21,210 nt of DNA, from contig JAHFRO010000026.1 in NCBI GenBank assembly GCA_023266245.1, forward strand, positions 1 to 21,210, written 5' to 3'. The notes under the pieces are model-generated. The model saw nothing but the letters and a program-made list of their open reading frames with translations. It was not told where the DNA came from and ran no database searches. Below, piece after piece: positions 1 to 15,082 of the stretch; within the stretch, counting starts at the first letter, position 1; the number at the start of each line of letters is the position of its first letter. The DNA is from Betaproteobacteria bacterium. GTDB taxonomy: Bacteria; Pseudomonadota; Gammaproteobacteria; Burkholderiales; SG8-41. The position numbers and the translations under genes were made by a program.

Positions 1-2123
<2,123 letters not shown>

Positions 2124-2174
2124 TGCAGCATGCGTAGTGTCTGAACGGCGCAAAGTTACCGCAAACTGCTGAAG

Positions 2175-2214
2175 CGGTTTCTGCGAAATGCACCCAACCG
2201 GTTTATGCGATGCA
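2175..2214. repeat. Imperfect direct repeat pair in the priA leader
   Basis: CGGTTTCTGCGAAATGCA at 2175-2192 recurs as CGGTTTATGCGATGCA at 2199-2214. The repeat spacing is 24 bases, with one substitution and a two-base length difference. A separate perfect direct repeat, CCGGTTAC, lies at 2277-2284 and 2289-2296, spaced 12 bases apart. The two pairs flank the DnaA-box-like cluster. Spacings near whole helical turns suggest a protein-binding array, but the binding protein is unknown. Confidence 0.5.
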
Positions 2215-2225
2215 GGATTTTGCTG

Positions 2226-2261
2226 TTATCAACATCGCGCTGTGGATAACTCTGTTGATGA
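2226..2261. promoter_or_regulatory. Cluster of DnaA-box-like sequences
   Basis: TGTGGATAA at 2241-2249 is the exact reverse complement of the consensus DnaA box TTATCCACA. TTATCAACA at 2226-2234 has one mismatch and faces it, so the two form an inverted pair with six bases between. TGTTGATGA at 2253-2261 is a third, weaker copy with two mismatches and the same orientation as the perfect box. The cluster lies in the 5' leader of priA. An AT-rich tract lies about 70 bases away. It could be a DnaA-controlled regulatory site or an origin-like element. No dnaA gene is visible nearby. Confidence 0.5.
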
Positions 2262-2334
2262 TTACTCGCGCTACGACCGGTTACCCAGCCGGTTACTCCA
2301 CTGTCGCGCGGCCACTACCCTCATTCCACATGAT

Positions 2335-2363
2335 AGAATATTTTTATAATCAAAAGGTTACAA
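2335..2363 (-). promoter_or_regulatory. Candidate sigma-70 promoter for priA
   Basis: On the minus strand, TTGTAA (2358-2363, 4/6 to TTGACA) is followed after 17 bases by TATTCT (2335-2340, 4/6 to TATAAT). The intervening sequence is strongly AT-rich, unlike the GC-rich surroundings. The predicted transcript would start near 2328 and carry a leader of about 200 bases that includes the DnaA-box-like cluster. The boxes are only partial matches, so the call is tentative. Confidence 0.35.
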
Positions 2364-2388
2364 TGCAAGATGCGAGCTTGAGGCAGGC

Positions 2389-2481
2389 CACTGAAAAACC
2401 CCGCTGCCCGCAAAGCCTTGCTGTGCATAAGTTTGCGGGGAGCGCTCCCCGTAAAGCCAGGCCTGGCGCGGGTTTTCAGTG
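2389..2481. repeat. Nested palindromic element overlapping the hemE stop codon
   Basis: Outer inverted arms are CACTGAAAAACCCCGC at 2389-2404 and its imperfect complement GCGCGGGTTTTCAGTG at 2466-2481. Inside lie an eight-base stem (CCCGCAAA 2407-2414 with TTTGCGGG 2432-2439), a perfect palindrome CGGGGAGCGCTCCCCG (2436-2451) and another, CCAGGCCTGG (2457-2466). The inner stem and the central palindrome share bases, so alternative folds compete. The hemE stop codon TGA (2476-2478) is part of the right arm. On the minus strand the structure ends in GGGGTTTTT, so it could act as the hemE transcription terminator. The nested layout also fits a REP-like or miniature mobile repeat. Confidence 0.65.
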
Positions 2482-3537
2482 ATAGGCCCGGCTCAGATCA
2501 TGTACCGCGTCCACCAGCACCGCGACGCTCTCCGGCGGCGTGAACTGCGAGACGCCATGTCCGAGGTTGAAGACGTGGCCGGCGCCGTGCCCAAAGGCGG
2601 CCAGTACCGCTGCCGCGCCGTTGTGGACTGCCTTCGGTCCGGCAAGCAACACCGCCGGGTCGAGATTGCCTTGCAGCGCAACGCGTACGCCGATGCGGGA
2701 ACGCGCGGTGCCGATGTCCACCGTCCAGTCGATGCCAACCGTGTCGCAGCCACTCGCCGCGATCGCCTCCAGCCACGCCCCGCCACCCTTGGTGAAGAGG
2801 ATGCTCGGTATGCGTTCGCCACGATGCTCGCGCTTGAGGCCCTCGAGCGCGCGCCGCATGTAGGCAAGCGAGAACTCGCGGTATTCAGCCGTGCCCAGCG
2901 TGCCGCCCCAGGTATCGAACATCATCACCGCCTGGGCGCCTGATTCGATCTGTGCGTTGAGGTAGGCGGTAACCGCGCGACAGTTGACCTCCAGGATGTG
3001 GTGCAGCAGCTCGGGGCGGTTGTAGAGCATGGTTTTCACGTTGCGGAAATCGGAGTTGGCGCCCCCCTCTACCATGTAGCAGGCAAGGGTGAACGGGCTG
3101 CCGGAAAATCCGATCAGCGGCACCTCGTCGGCGAGCGCCTTGCGCACCTGGCGCACCGTGTCGAGCACGTAGCGCAGGTGTTGGTCGGGATCAGGCACCA
3201 CCAGATTACGAATCTCCCGCTCCTCGCGCAGAGGACGCTCCAGCCGCGGCCCTTCGCCTTCAGTGAATCTGAGTCCCAGGCCCATCGCGTCGGGTAGGGT
3301 GAGTATGTCGGAAAACACGATGGCCGCATCGAGGGCAAAGCGCGCCAGCGGTTGCAGCGTGACCTCGGTGGCGAGGTCCGGGTTCTTGCACAGTGCGAGG
3401 AAGCTGCCGGCGCGCGCGCGCGTTGCGTTGTATTCCGGGAGATAGCGCCCGGCCTGGCGCATCAGCCAGATCGGCGTATAGGGCGTGGGCTGCCGCAGCA
3501 GCGCGCGGATCAGCGTGTCGTTCTTGAGTTTGGGCAT
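2476..3537 (-). CDS. hemE: Uroporphyrinogen decarboxylase
   Basis: HemE removes four acetate carboxyl groups from uroporphyrinogen III to give coproporphyrinogen III, a cytosolic step of haem synthesis. From ATG at 3537 the protein has 353 residues, the normal family length. It shows the substrate-binding RQAGRYLPEY (residues 27-36), the catalytic aspartate in IVFSDIL (D77), FSGSPFTLACYMVEGG, and FDTWGG. The open frame continues upstream without a stop for about 110 more codons, through a repeat and into gltD. That extension has no family similarity, so the internal MPKLKN start is chosen. The sequence before the start is the end of the upstream repeat, and no good Shine-Dalgarno is present. 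The stop lies in the arm of a palindromic element. It is probably co-transcribed from gltBD. Identification is firm. Confidence 0.96.
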   Translation of the reverse strand: MPKLKNDTLIRALLRQPTPYTPIWLMRQAGRYLPEYNATRARAGSFLALCKNPDLATEVTLQPLARFALDAAIVFSDILTLPDAMGLGLRFTEGEGPRLERPLREEREIRNLVVPDPDQHLRYVLDTVRQVRKALADEVPLIGFSGSPFTLACYMVEGGANSDFRNVKTMLYNRPELLHHILEVNCRAVTAYLNAQIESGAQAVMMFDTWGGTLGTAEYREFSLAYMRRALEGLKREHRGERIPSILFTKGGGAWLEAIAASGCDTVGIDWTVDIGTARSRIGVRVALQGNLDPAVLLAGPKAVHNGAAAVLAAFGHGAGHVFNLGHGVSQFTPPESVAVLVDAVHDLSRAYH

Positions 3538-3540
3538 TCT

Positions 3541-3677
3541 AACCACAGAGGCACAGAGGGATTCAGAATGGGACATGAAATCAAACACCCACGGCCGCGT
3601 AGGCCTGCTCGACCGCCTGGTGTTGCGCGCGCTCGAAAAAGCCCCTGCTTTCTCTGTGCCTCGGTGTCTCTGTGGTT
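3541..3677. repeat. CCACAGAG-type inverted repeat element between gltD and hemE
   Basis: The left arm AACCACAGAGGCACAGAG (3541-3558) is complementary to the right arm at 3652-3677, which reads CTCTGTGCCTCGGTG followed by TCTCTGTGGTT. The right arm has one extra eight-base unit of the ACACAGAG type, so it would bulge when paired. Short ACAGAG-rich inverted repeats of this kind are common dispersed elements in environmental bacterial genomes. The element fills nearly all of the 145-base gltD-hemE gap, starting three bases before the hemE start codon. It leaves almost no room for a native hemE promoter or ribosome binding site. Confidence 0.7.
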
Positions 3678-3682
3678 GAAGC

Positions 3683-5146
<1,464 letters not shown>

Positions 5147-5169
5147 TCCGTGGGGTTGTTCGCTCTGAA

Positions 5170-5210
5170 GTAGGGGATATACAAGGGGGCCGTGTCCCCT
5201 TGTTCCCTTC

Positions 5211-5214
<4 letters not shown>
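5170..5214. repeat. Hairpin spanning the gltB stop codon and the gltB-gltD gap
   Basis: Two 19-base arms surround a GCCGTGT loop. The inner eight pairs are perfect (ACAAGGGG 5181-5188 with CCCCTTGT 5196-5203, approximately). The outer five are also perfect (GTAGG 5170-5174 with CCTAC 5210-5214), with mismatches between. The gltB stop TAG (5211-5213) lies in the outer arm. In mRNA the structure could set the gltB to gltD ratio by protecting or pausing transcript ends. It could equally be a small dispersed palindromic repeat. Confidence 0.55.
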
Positions 5215-9884
<4,670 letters not shown>

Positions 9885-9918
9885 TTAGAACAATAGGTTA
9901 CTTAATATAATCCTGCGC

Positions 9919-9935
9919 CGCAACAAACGCGCCAA
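9919..9935 (-). promoter_or_regulatory. Candidate sigma-54 (-24/-12) promoter of gltBD
   Basis: The minus strand reads TTGGCGCGTTTGTTGCG. This matches the RpoN consensus TTGGCACG-N4-TTGC with one substitution and exactly ten bases between the key GG and GC. Transcription would start near 9909, about 24 bases before the gltB ATG. It lies in the 125-base gap between dgt and gltB, where an operon promoter for gltBD is expected. I did not find a clear NtrC binding site upstream. A sigma-70 reading (TTGGCG, 17 bases, GATTAT) is also possible but weaker. Confidence 0.5.
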
Positions 9936-10009
9936 CTCTCTGAGCGCACTGGATAAGTTTACCGGCTAAGGCGAGCACCTTCAACTGGAAAATCGCGCGT
10001 AGCGTGCCG

Positions 10010-11137
10010 TCAGGTCTCTTCGATCGCAAACAGGCGGCGGTGCTCAAGGATGGCATAGCGGTCGGTCATGCCGGCGATATAGTCGGCAATGGCGCGCGGG
10101 GCATGCTCTTGCGTGCGCACCTGGAACTCCGGCGGCAGCAGCCGGGTATCCGACAGGAATGCGCGGAACAGGTCAACCACGATGCGACGCGCCTTGCTGC
10201 TCATGCGCGTGACGCGGTAGTGCTGGTAGAGGTTGCGGCGCAGGAACTGTTTGAGCTCGTGGCTTTCGTCGCGGATGCGCGGGCTGAAGGCGATGAGCGG
10301 CGGGGCGAGGCGCACTGCTTCAAGCGAGGCCGGGGCATGGTCGCGGATGTTCTGGGCGCTGGCGCGGATGAGGTCGGTTACCAGCGTGTCGATCATGCGC
10401 CGCACCGTTTCATGAATCAGGCGCCGTCCGGCGAGATGCGGGTGCCCGCGCAGCGCCGCCTTCATGTGGCGCGCGAAGATCTTCACTTCCGAGAGCTGCT
10501 CCAGGCTGAGCAGCCCGGAGCGCAACCCGTCGTCCACGTCATGGTTGTTGTAGGCGATCTCGTCGGAGACATTGGCGGCCTGCGCTTCCAGCGACGGGTG
10601 CTGTTTCTTGATGAAGCGCTCCCCGACATCGCCCAGCGTCCGTGCGTTCTTGAGCGAGCAGTGCTTCAGTACTCCTTCGCGCGCCTCGAAAGTGAGGTTG
10701 AGCCCGTCAAACGCGGCGTAGCGCTGTTCGAGCAGATCCACCACCCGCAGGCTTTGCAGGTTGTGCTCGAACCCGCCGTACGGCTTCATGCAGTCATTGA
10801 GCGCATCCTGCCCGGTGTGACCGAACGGGGTATGGCCGAGGTCGTGGGCGAGCGCAATGGCCTCGGTGAGGTCCTCGTCGAGTTGCAGGCTGCGCGCTAC
10901 CGAGCGCGCGATCTGCGCCACCTCAAGGCTGTGGGTAAGCCGGGTGCGGAACAGATCGCCCTCGTGGTTGACGAAGACCTGGGTCTTGTACTCGAGGCGC
11001 CGGAAGGCGTTGGAATGAATGATGCGGTCGCGGTCGCGCTGATACTCGCTGCGGCTGCGCGGCGGCGGCTCGCGGTAACGGCGGCCGCGTGAACTCCCCG
11101 GGCGCGCCGCGTACGGAGCGAGCGCTCGCTCACGCAT
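10010..11137 (-). CDS. dgt: Deoxyguanosinetriphosphate triphosphohydrolase-like protein (HD domain)
   Basis: This is a dNTPase of the Dgt family, which cleaves dNTPs to deoxynucleosides and triphosphate. In most non-enteric bacteria the exact substrate preference is unproven. The 375-residue protein has the N-terminal signature RDRDRIIHSNAFRRLEYKTQVF, here at about residues 34-55. The HD metal site follows: H69 in RLTHSLEVAQ, H98-D99 in AHDLGHTPFGHTG, and the later aspartate in SDEIAYNNHDVDDG. The ATG at 11137 lies inside the last codons of aroB (ATGCGTGA, eight-base overlap), so translation is probably coupled to aroB. A longer open frame upstream only re-reads aroB. The gene stands between aroB and gltB, where some gammaproteobacteria carry a damX-like gene. 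Confidence 0.93.
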   Translation of the reverse strand: MRERALAPYAARPGSSRGRRYREPPPRSRSEYQRDRDRIIHSNAFRRLEYKTQVFVNHEGDLFRTRLTHSLEVAQIARSVARSLQLDEDLTEAIALAHDLGHTPFGHTGQDALNDCMKPYGGFEHNLQSLRVVDLLEQRYAAFDGLNLTFEAREGVLKHCSLKNARTLGDVGERFIKKQHPSLEAQAANVSDEIAYNNHDVDDGLRSGLLSLEQLSEVKIFARHMKAALRGHPHLAGRRLIHETVRRMIDTLVTDLIRASAQNIRDHAPASLEAVRLAPPLIAFSPRIRDESHELKQFLRRNLYQHYRVTRMSSKARRIVVDLFRAFLSDTRLLPPEFQVRTQEHAPRAIADYIAGMTDRYAILEHRRLFAIEET

Positions 11138-12218
11138 GCACTTGCGATTCGCCGAGCAGGTCTGCGAGCACCTCGCGCGGCACCTGGTCCGAAACGAACG
11201 CCTCGCCGATGCGCTTGAGCAGTACAAAGCGGATGCGGCCGCCTTCGACCTTCTTGTCGTGGCCCATCAGCTCGAGGTAGCGTTCCAGACCGAGGTCAGG
11301 CGCTTTGGCGGGCAGTCCCGCGGCCGCCACGATGGCGCTCACTCGCGACGCATCGCCGATCGCGATCAAACCAAGCCGCTGCGACAGCTTAGCCGCCAGC
11401 ACCATGCCGGCTGCAACCGCTTCGCCGTGCAGCCATGAGCCGAATCCCAGCCCGGCTTCGATGGCATGGCCGAAGGTGTGGCCGAAGTTGAGCAACGCGC
11501 GGACCCCGCTCTCGCGCTCATCGAGCGCCACGATCTCAGCCTTGTTGGCGCAGGATCGCTCGATCGCGTACGCGAGCGCTTGGGCCTCGCGCTTGACGAG
11601 CCGTGCCACGTTCTCTTCCAACCACTCGAAGAACTGCCGGTCGCGGATGAGCCCGTACTTGACCACTTCCGCAATACCGGCTGCCAGCTCACGCGCGGGC
11701 AGGGTGGCAAGGGTGTCGGTGTCGGTGATGACGGCGAGCGGCTGGTGGAAAGCACCGATCATGTTCTTGCCCAACGGGTGGTTGATCGCGGTCTTGCCGC
11801 CGACCGCCGAGTCGACCTGCGACAGCAGTGTGGTCGGCACCTGGATGAAGGGCACGCCGCGCTGGTAGACCGCCGCGGCGAAGCCGGCGAGATCGCCGAT
11901 CACTCCGCCTCCCAGGGCGATCAAAGCGGTCTTGCGCTCGCAGCGGCTCTCGAGCAGCGCGTCGAAGATGCGGTTGAGCGTTTCCCAGTTCTTGTGCGCT
12001 TCGCCGTCCGGCAGCGTGATCGGCACCACCGCCACACCGCGCGCCTCCAGCGCGCGCCGCAGCGGCGCGAGGTAGAGCGAAGCGATCGTGGCGTTGGTAA
12101 CGATAGCGACTTTCTTTTGCGGCAACTGGGTTGCGATCAGCTCGGCGCGCGCGAGCAGCCCCGCGCCGATGTGTATCGGGTAGCTGCGTTCTCCCAGCGC
12201 CACGGTCAATGTCTGCAT
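11130..12218 (-). CDS. aroB: 3-dehydroquinate synthase
   Basis: AroB converts DAHP to 3-dehydroquinate, the second step of the shikimate pathway, using NAD and a divalent metal in the cytosol. From ATG at 12218 (MQTLTVALGERSYPIHIG) the protein has 362 residues. The NAD-binding GGGVIGDLAGF is at 103-113, followed by VPTTLLSQVDSAVGGKTAIN. Metal ligands fall at E184 (GIAEVVKYG), H247 (NFGHTFGH) and H264 (WLHGEAVAAG), the same numbering as the E. coli enzyme. A TTG three codons upstream is possible but less likely. The gene starts 31 bases after aroK and overlaps dgt by eight bases. An aroK-aroB-dgt transcript is likely. Confidence 0.97.
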   Translation of the reverse strand: MQTLTVALGERSYPIHIGAGLLARAELIATQLPQKKVAIVTNATIASLYLAPLRRALEARGVAVVPITLPDGEAHKNWETLNRIFDALLESRCERKTALIALGGGVIGDLAGFAAAVYQRGVPFIQVPTTLLSQVDSAVGGKTAINHPLGKNMIGAFHQPLAVITDTDTLATLPARELAAGIAEVVKYGLIRDRQFFEWLEENVARLVKREAQALAYAIERSCANKAEIVALDERESGVRALLNFGHTFGHAIEAGLGFGSWLHGEAVAAGMVLAAKLSQRLGLIAIGDASRVSAIVAAAGLPAKAPDLGLERYLELMGHDKKVEGGRIRFVLLKRIGEAFVSDQVPREVLADLLGESQVHA

Positions 12219-12249
12219 CGATGACAAGATCCCACCCGGTCGTTTGCCG

Positions 12250-12846
12250 TCATCCGGTGCGCAGCGGGGTATCCTCGCGCGCGCCGGTACCGGCCTTGAA
12301 CTGCAAAATCTTGTGTTCCAACTTGTGCGCGAGGGTGCCCAGGCTCTGGCTGCCGGTATCTACGATGATATCAGCGATTTCGCGATAGAGCGGATCGCGC
12401 TCGGCAAACAATTGTTCGAGTTTGGCGTAAGGATCCGTGATCCTGAGCAGCGGCCGGTTCTTGTCGTGTCGCGTGCGGCGCCACAGGTCGGCGGTTGCAG
12501 CGCGCAGGTAGACCACGATCCCATTGTCGGCAAGGAGCTTGCGGTTTGCGGCGGGGAGCACCGCGCCGCCGCCGGTGGCAAGCACGACGTTCTCGCGGCT
12601 TACCAGTTCGGCCAGCATCTTGGCCTCGCGCGCGCGGAAGCCGGCCTCGCCCTCGATCTCGAAGATCACCGGGATCTTCACGCCGGTCGCGCGCTCGATT
12701 TCCTGGTCACAGTCGTAGAACTCTTTGCCGAGGCGCCTGGCGAGCAGCTTCCCCACCGAGGTCTTGCCCGCCCCCATCAGCCCCACCAGGAAGATGTTCT
12801 CCGGGATGGGGTCGTGTACCGGCTGCTGTTGCCCGCTCTCGTCCAT
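12250..12846 (-). CDS. aroK: Shikimate kinase
   Basis: AroK phosphorylates shikimate to shikimate 3-phosphate with ATP. The 198-residue protein has the P-loop GLMGAGKTS at 22-30 and DCDQEIE at 45-51, where D47 is the usual shikimate-binding aspartate. It also has FRAREAK (R71), TGGGAV (92-94 glycines) and the lid arginine in DKNRPLL (R131). The first 16 residues (MDESGQQQPVHDPIPE) form an extension before the first strand, slightly longer than in many orthologues. No other in-frame start is available close to the core. A TAGAAT box lies six bases before the ATG, raising the possibility of a leaderless message. The gene is isolated from the pil operon by a strong terminator and precedes aroB. 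Confidence 0.96.
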   Translation of the reverse strand: MDESGQQQPVHDPIPENIFLVGLMGAGKTSVGKLLARRLGKEFYDCDQEIERATGVKIPVIFEIEGEAGFRAREAKMLAELVSRENVVLATGGGAVLPAANRKLLADNGIVVYLRAATADLWRRTRHDKNRPLLRITDPYAKLEQLFAERDPLYREIADIIVDTGSQSLGTLAHKLEHKILQFKAGTGAREDTPLRTG

Positions 12847-12852
12847 GGGGCG

Positions 12853-12858
12853 ATTCTA
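12853..12858 (-). promoter_or_regulatory. Candidate -10 box very close to the aroK start
   Basis: On the minus strand TAGAAT (5/6 to TATAAT) is followed by six bases and then the aroK ATG. A transcript starting seven bases after this box would begin at, or within a base of, the start codon. The -35 region at 17-18 bases upstream is poor (TACGCG or TTACGC), so the call is weak. It is nevertheless in the only space between the pil terminator and aroK. Confidence 0.3.
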
Positions 12859-12912
12859 GCGGAACGGCGCGGCGCCGCGTAATCGCCGCCGTTGCGGCCT
12901 CAAACGGGCAAT

Positions 12913-12941
12913 AAAAAAGGCGGCCGTATCGGCCGCCTTTT
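12913..12941 (-). terminator. Rho-independent terminator after pilQ
   Basis: A perfect eight-base-pair stem GGCGGCCG (12919-12926) and CGGCCGCC (12930-12937) with a three-base loop is flanked by six A on the left and four T on the right. Read on the minus strand, the stem is followed by six T, a canonical intrinsic terminator placed 20 bases after the pilQ stop. It should end the pilMNOPQ transcript before aroK. It could work weakly in the other direction too. Confidence 0.9.
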
Positions 12942-12961
12942 CCCGGACCTGCCAGCGCTTA

Positions 12962-15082
12962 CTAGCGCAGCGTCAGGCTGTCCTTGATGATCTTCGGCGT
13001 GATGAAGATCAGGAGCTCCCGCCGGTCATCCAGCTTCAGATTCTGCTTGAACAGGAATCCAATGTAGGGCAGGTCGCCCAACACCGGCACCTTGTTGGTG
13101 GAGGAGCGCTCCTCCTGCGTGTAGATGCCGCCGATCACCACCGTCCCGCCATTCGCCACCAGCACTTCGGTCACGATCTGCTTGGTGTCGATAGACGGCC
13201 CGGCCAGCGTGGGCGTCCCAACGCTGTCCTTGTGAACGTTGACGTTCATGATCACGTTGTCGTCGGGCGTGATCTGCGGCTTGACCTTCAGCGAGAGCGT
13301 CGCCTTCTTGAACGACACGCTGGTCGCGCCGCTCGAGGTCGCCTGCTGATACGGGATTTCCGTGCCCTGCTCGATGGTCGCCTCGACCTGATCGGCGGTG
13401 ATCACACGCGGGCTGGAGATGATCTTGCCCTTGTTGTCGGCTTGCAACGCCGAGAGCTCGAGGTTGAGGAACTTCGTGCCCCTGTCGTTGAACAGCAGCA
13501 GCGAGAACACGCCCGTGTTTGCGCCGCCGATGCCCGGTGCCGGCAGGTTCACAGAAAGGGTGTCGCTTGGGAAGATTGGGGTGGTGACGGTCTGGCCGCC
13601 GTGGAAGCCCGTATCCTCCAACCTGCCGCCCACCGTAAAGCGCACTGGGCCACCTGGGGCGGAACCGACAACAGAGCCCCTGCCCGTCAGGTCGTGGTGG
13701 CCGAGCCTCACGCCGAGGTTGCGGCTGAAGCTGTCGGTCGCCTCCACGATGCGCGACTCGATCATCACTTGCCGCACCGGCACATCCACCTTGCGGATGA
13801 GACTGCGCACTTCCTCCAGGCGCGAGCTCGTATCCTGCACGAAGATCGTGTTGGTGCGTGGGTCGATCACCGCGCTGCCGCGCTTGGAGAGGATGCGCTG
13901 CTTGTCGTCGGTCAGCAGCTTCTGGAATGCATCCGCTTTCTGGTAGTTCAACTGGAAACTCTCGGTGCGGGTGGGCTCCAGGTCCGCAATCTGCTGTTTT
14001 GCCTCGAGCGCAAGCTTCTCGCGCGTGGCGAGTTCGTCACGCGGCGCAATCCACACCACGTTGCCGGCCTTGCGCATGTCGAGGCCCTTGCTCTGCAGGA
14101 TGATGTCGAGGGCCTGGTCCCATGGCACGTCCTTGAGCCTGAGCGTCAAGTTGCCGCTTACCGTATCGCTGGTGATGATGTTAAGCCCGGTGAAATCGGC
14201 GATGACCTGCAGCACCGCCCGCACCTCCACGTTCTGGAAGTTGAGCGAGAGTTTCTCGCCGGTGTAGCCCGGACGCACCAGACGGCTCGGGTCCTCAACC
14301 ACCTGCTTGACTTCGACGATGAAACGGGTGTCGGTCTGGAAAGCCGTGTGCTCCCAGTTTCCGCGCGGCTCGATCACCACCCGCGCGTTGCCACCCTGCG
14401 TGTAGGCATCGATGGTCTGCACCGGCGTGCCGAAGTCGGTCACGTCCAGACGCCGCTCCAGATTCCTGGGCAGCGCGGTGTTGACGAAGTCGATGACGAT
14501 CGACCTGCCCTGCTGCCTGACGTCGATGCCGACCGCGCTGTCGGAGAGATCCACCACGATGCGGCCCTCGCCGGCGCCCCCGCGGCGGAAATCGATGTCG
14601 CGCAACGTATGCCGTTGGTCTCCCGGCTTTGCCTCAGCGAAATGCGTGATAACGCCGGCGGGACTCTCGGCGGCCGCTGTGCCCTGCAGCGTGATCAGCA
14701 ATGCCCGCCCGTCGATCTGGGTGTCGTAGTTCAGGGCGCGGGTGAGGTTGAGCACCAGCCGCGTGCGATCGCCTGCCTGCACCACATTAATGCTGCGCAG
14801 GTCGCTTTCACCGACCTCCTGCGTGGTGCGACCGAGCGCGCTGGTGGTGTTGGGGAAATCAAACGCGATGCGCGGCGGGTTGTTGATGGTGAACCCGGCG
14901 GGCGGGTTGGCCGGCGCCTGCTTCAGCGTGACTTTGATGACCACCTTGCCGCCGGCTTGTGGCGAGACGTTGATCGCCTCGATGCTGTTCGCCTGAGCGT
15001 GGGCGGTTAGGCTCGCAGCTGCGAGCAGCAGCGCCAGCACGGCGTGCAGAAATGGCGAAATCAGGTTAGCGTGTAGTTTCAT
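12962..15082 (-). CDS. pilQ: Type IV pilus outer membrane secretin PilQ
   Basis: PilQ forms the multimeric outer-membrane channel through which the pilus passes. The 706-residue precursor has a signal peptide (about residues 1-30, ending AHAQA). Two AMIN domains follow (about 33-135 and 155-265), which anchor secretins to peptidoglycan. Next comes an STN/N0 domain (about 275-355, GEKLSLNFQNVEVRAVLQVI), then a secretin N1 domain (TNTIFVQDTSSRLEEVRSLI). The secretin core contains VMIESRIVEA, ISSPRVITADQ, GGTVVIGGIYTQEE and VPVLGDLPYIGFLFK. It ends PKIIKDSLTLR, as secretins of this class often do. A perfect AGGAGG lies seven bases before the ATG. The start overlaps the pilP stop by four bases (ATGA). 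It is the last gene of the operon. Confidence 0.97.
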   Translation of the reverse strand: MKLHANLISPFLHAVLALLLAAASLTAHAQANSIEAINVSPQAGGKVVIKVTLKQAPANPPAGFTINNPPRIAFDFPNTTSALGRTTQEVGESDLRSINVVQAGDRTRLVLNLTRALNYDTQIDGRALLITLQGTAAAESPAGVITHFAEAKPGDQRHTLRDIDFRRGGAGEGRIVVDLSDSAVGIDVRQQGRSIVIDFVNTALPRNLERRLDVTDFGTPVQTIDAYTQGGNARVVIEPRGNWEHTAFQTDTRFIVEVKQVVEDPSRLVRPGYTGEKLSLNFQNVEVRAVLQVIADFTGLNIITSDTVSGNLTLRLKDVPWDQALDIILQSKGLDMRKAGNVVWIAPRDELATREKLALEAKQQIADLEPTRTESFQLNYQKADAFQKLLTDDKQRILSKRGSAVIDPRTNTIFVQDTSSRLEEVRSLIRKVDVPVRQVMIESRIVEATDSFSRNLGVRLGHHDLTGRGSVVGSAPGGPVRFTVGGRLEDTGFHGGQTVTTPIFPSDTLSVNLPAPGIGGANTGVFSLLLFNDRGTKFLNLELSALQADNKGKIISSPRVITADQVEATIEQGTEIPYQQATSSGATSVSFKKATLSLKVKPQITPDDNVIMNVNVHKDSVGTPTLAGPSIDTKQIVTEVLVANGGTVVIGGIYTQEERSSTNKVPVLGDLPYIGFLFKQNLKLDDRRELLIFITPKIIKDSLTLR

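Larger units (their letters stand above)
2124..2475. other. priA-hemE intergenic region (overview)
   Basis: These 352 bases separate the hemE stop from the priA start and carry no convincing gene. From the priA side they hold a pair of imperfect direct repeats, a cluster of three DnaA-box-like sequences, a second pair of short direct repeats, an AT-rich stretch (about 2331-2364) that can serve as a priA promoter, and a nested palindromic element ending in the hemE stop. A short open frame exists on the plus strand (2210-2482), but it has no recognisable product and mostly translates repeat sequence. Confidence 0.7.

Noticed and set aside
13232..15010. A 592-codon open frame on the plus strand opposite pilQ
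   Set aside because: It is an antisense shadow with no domain. PilQ is complete on the minus strand.
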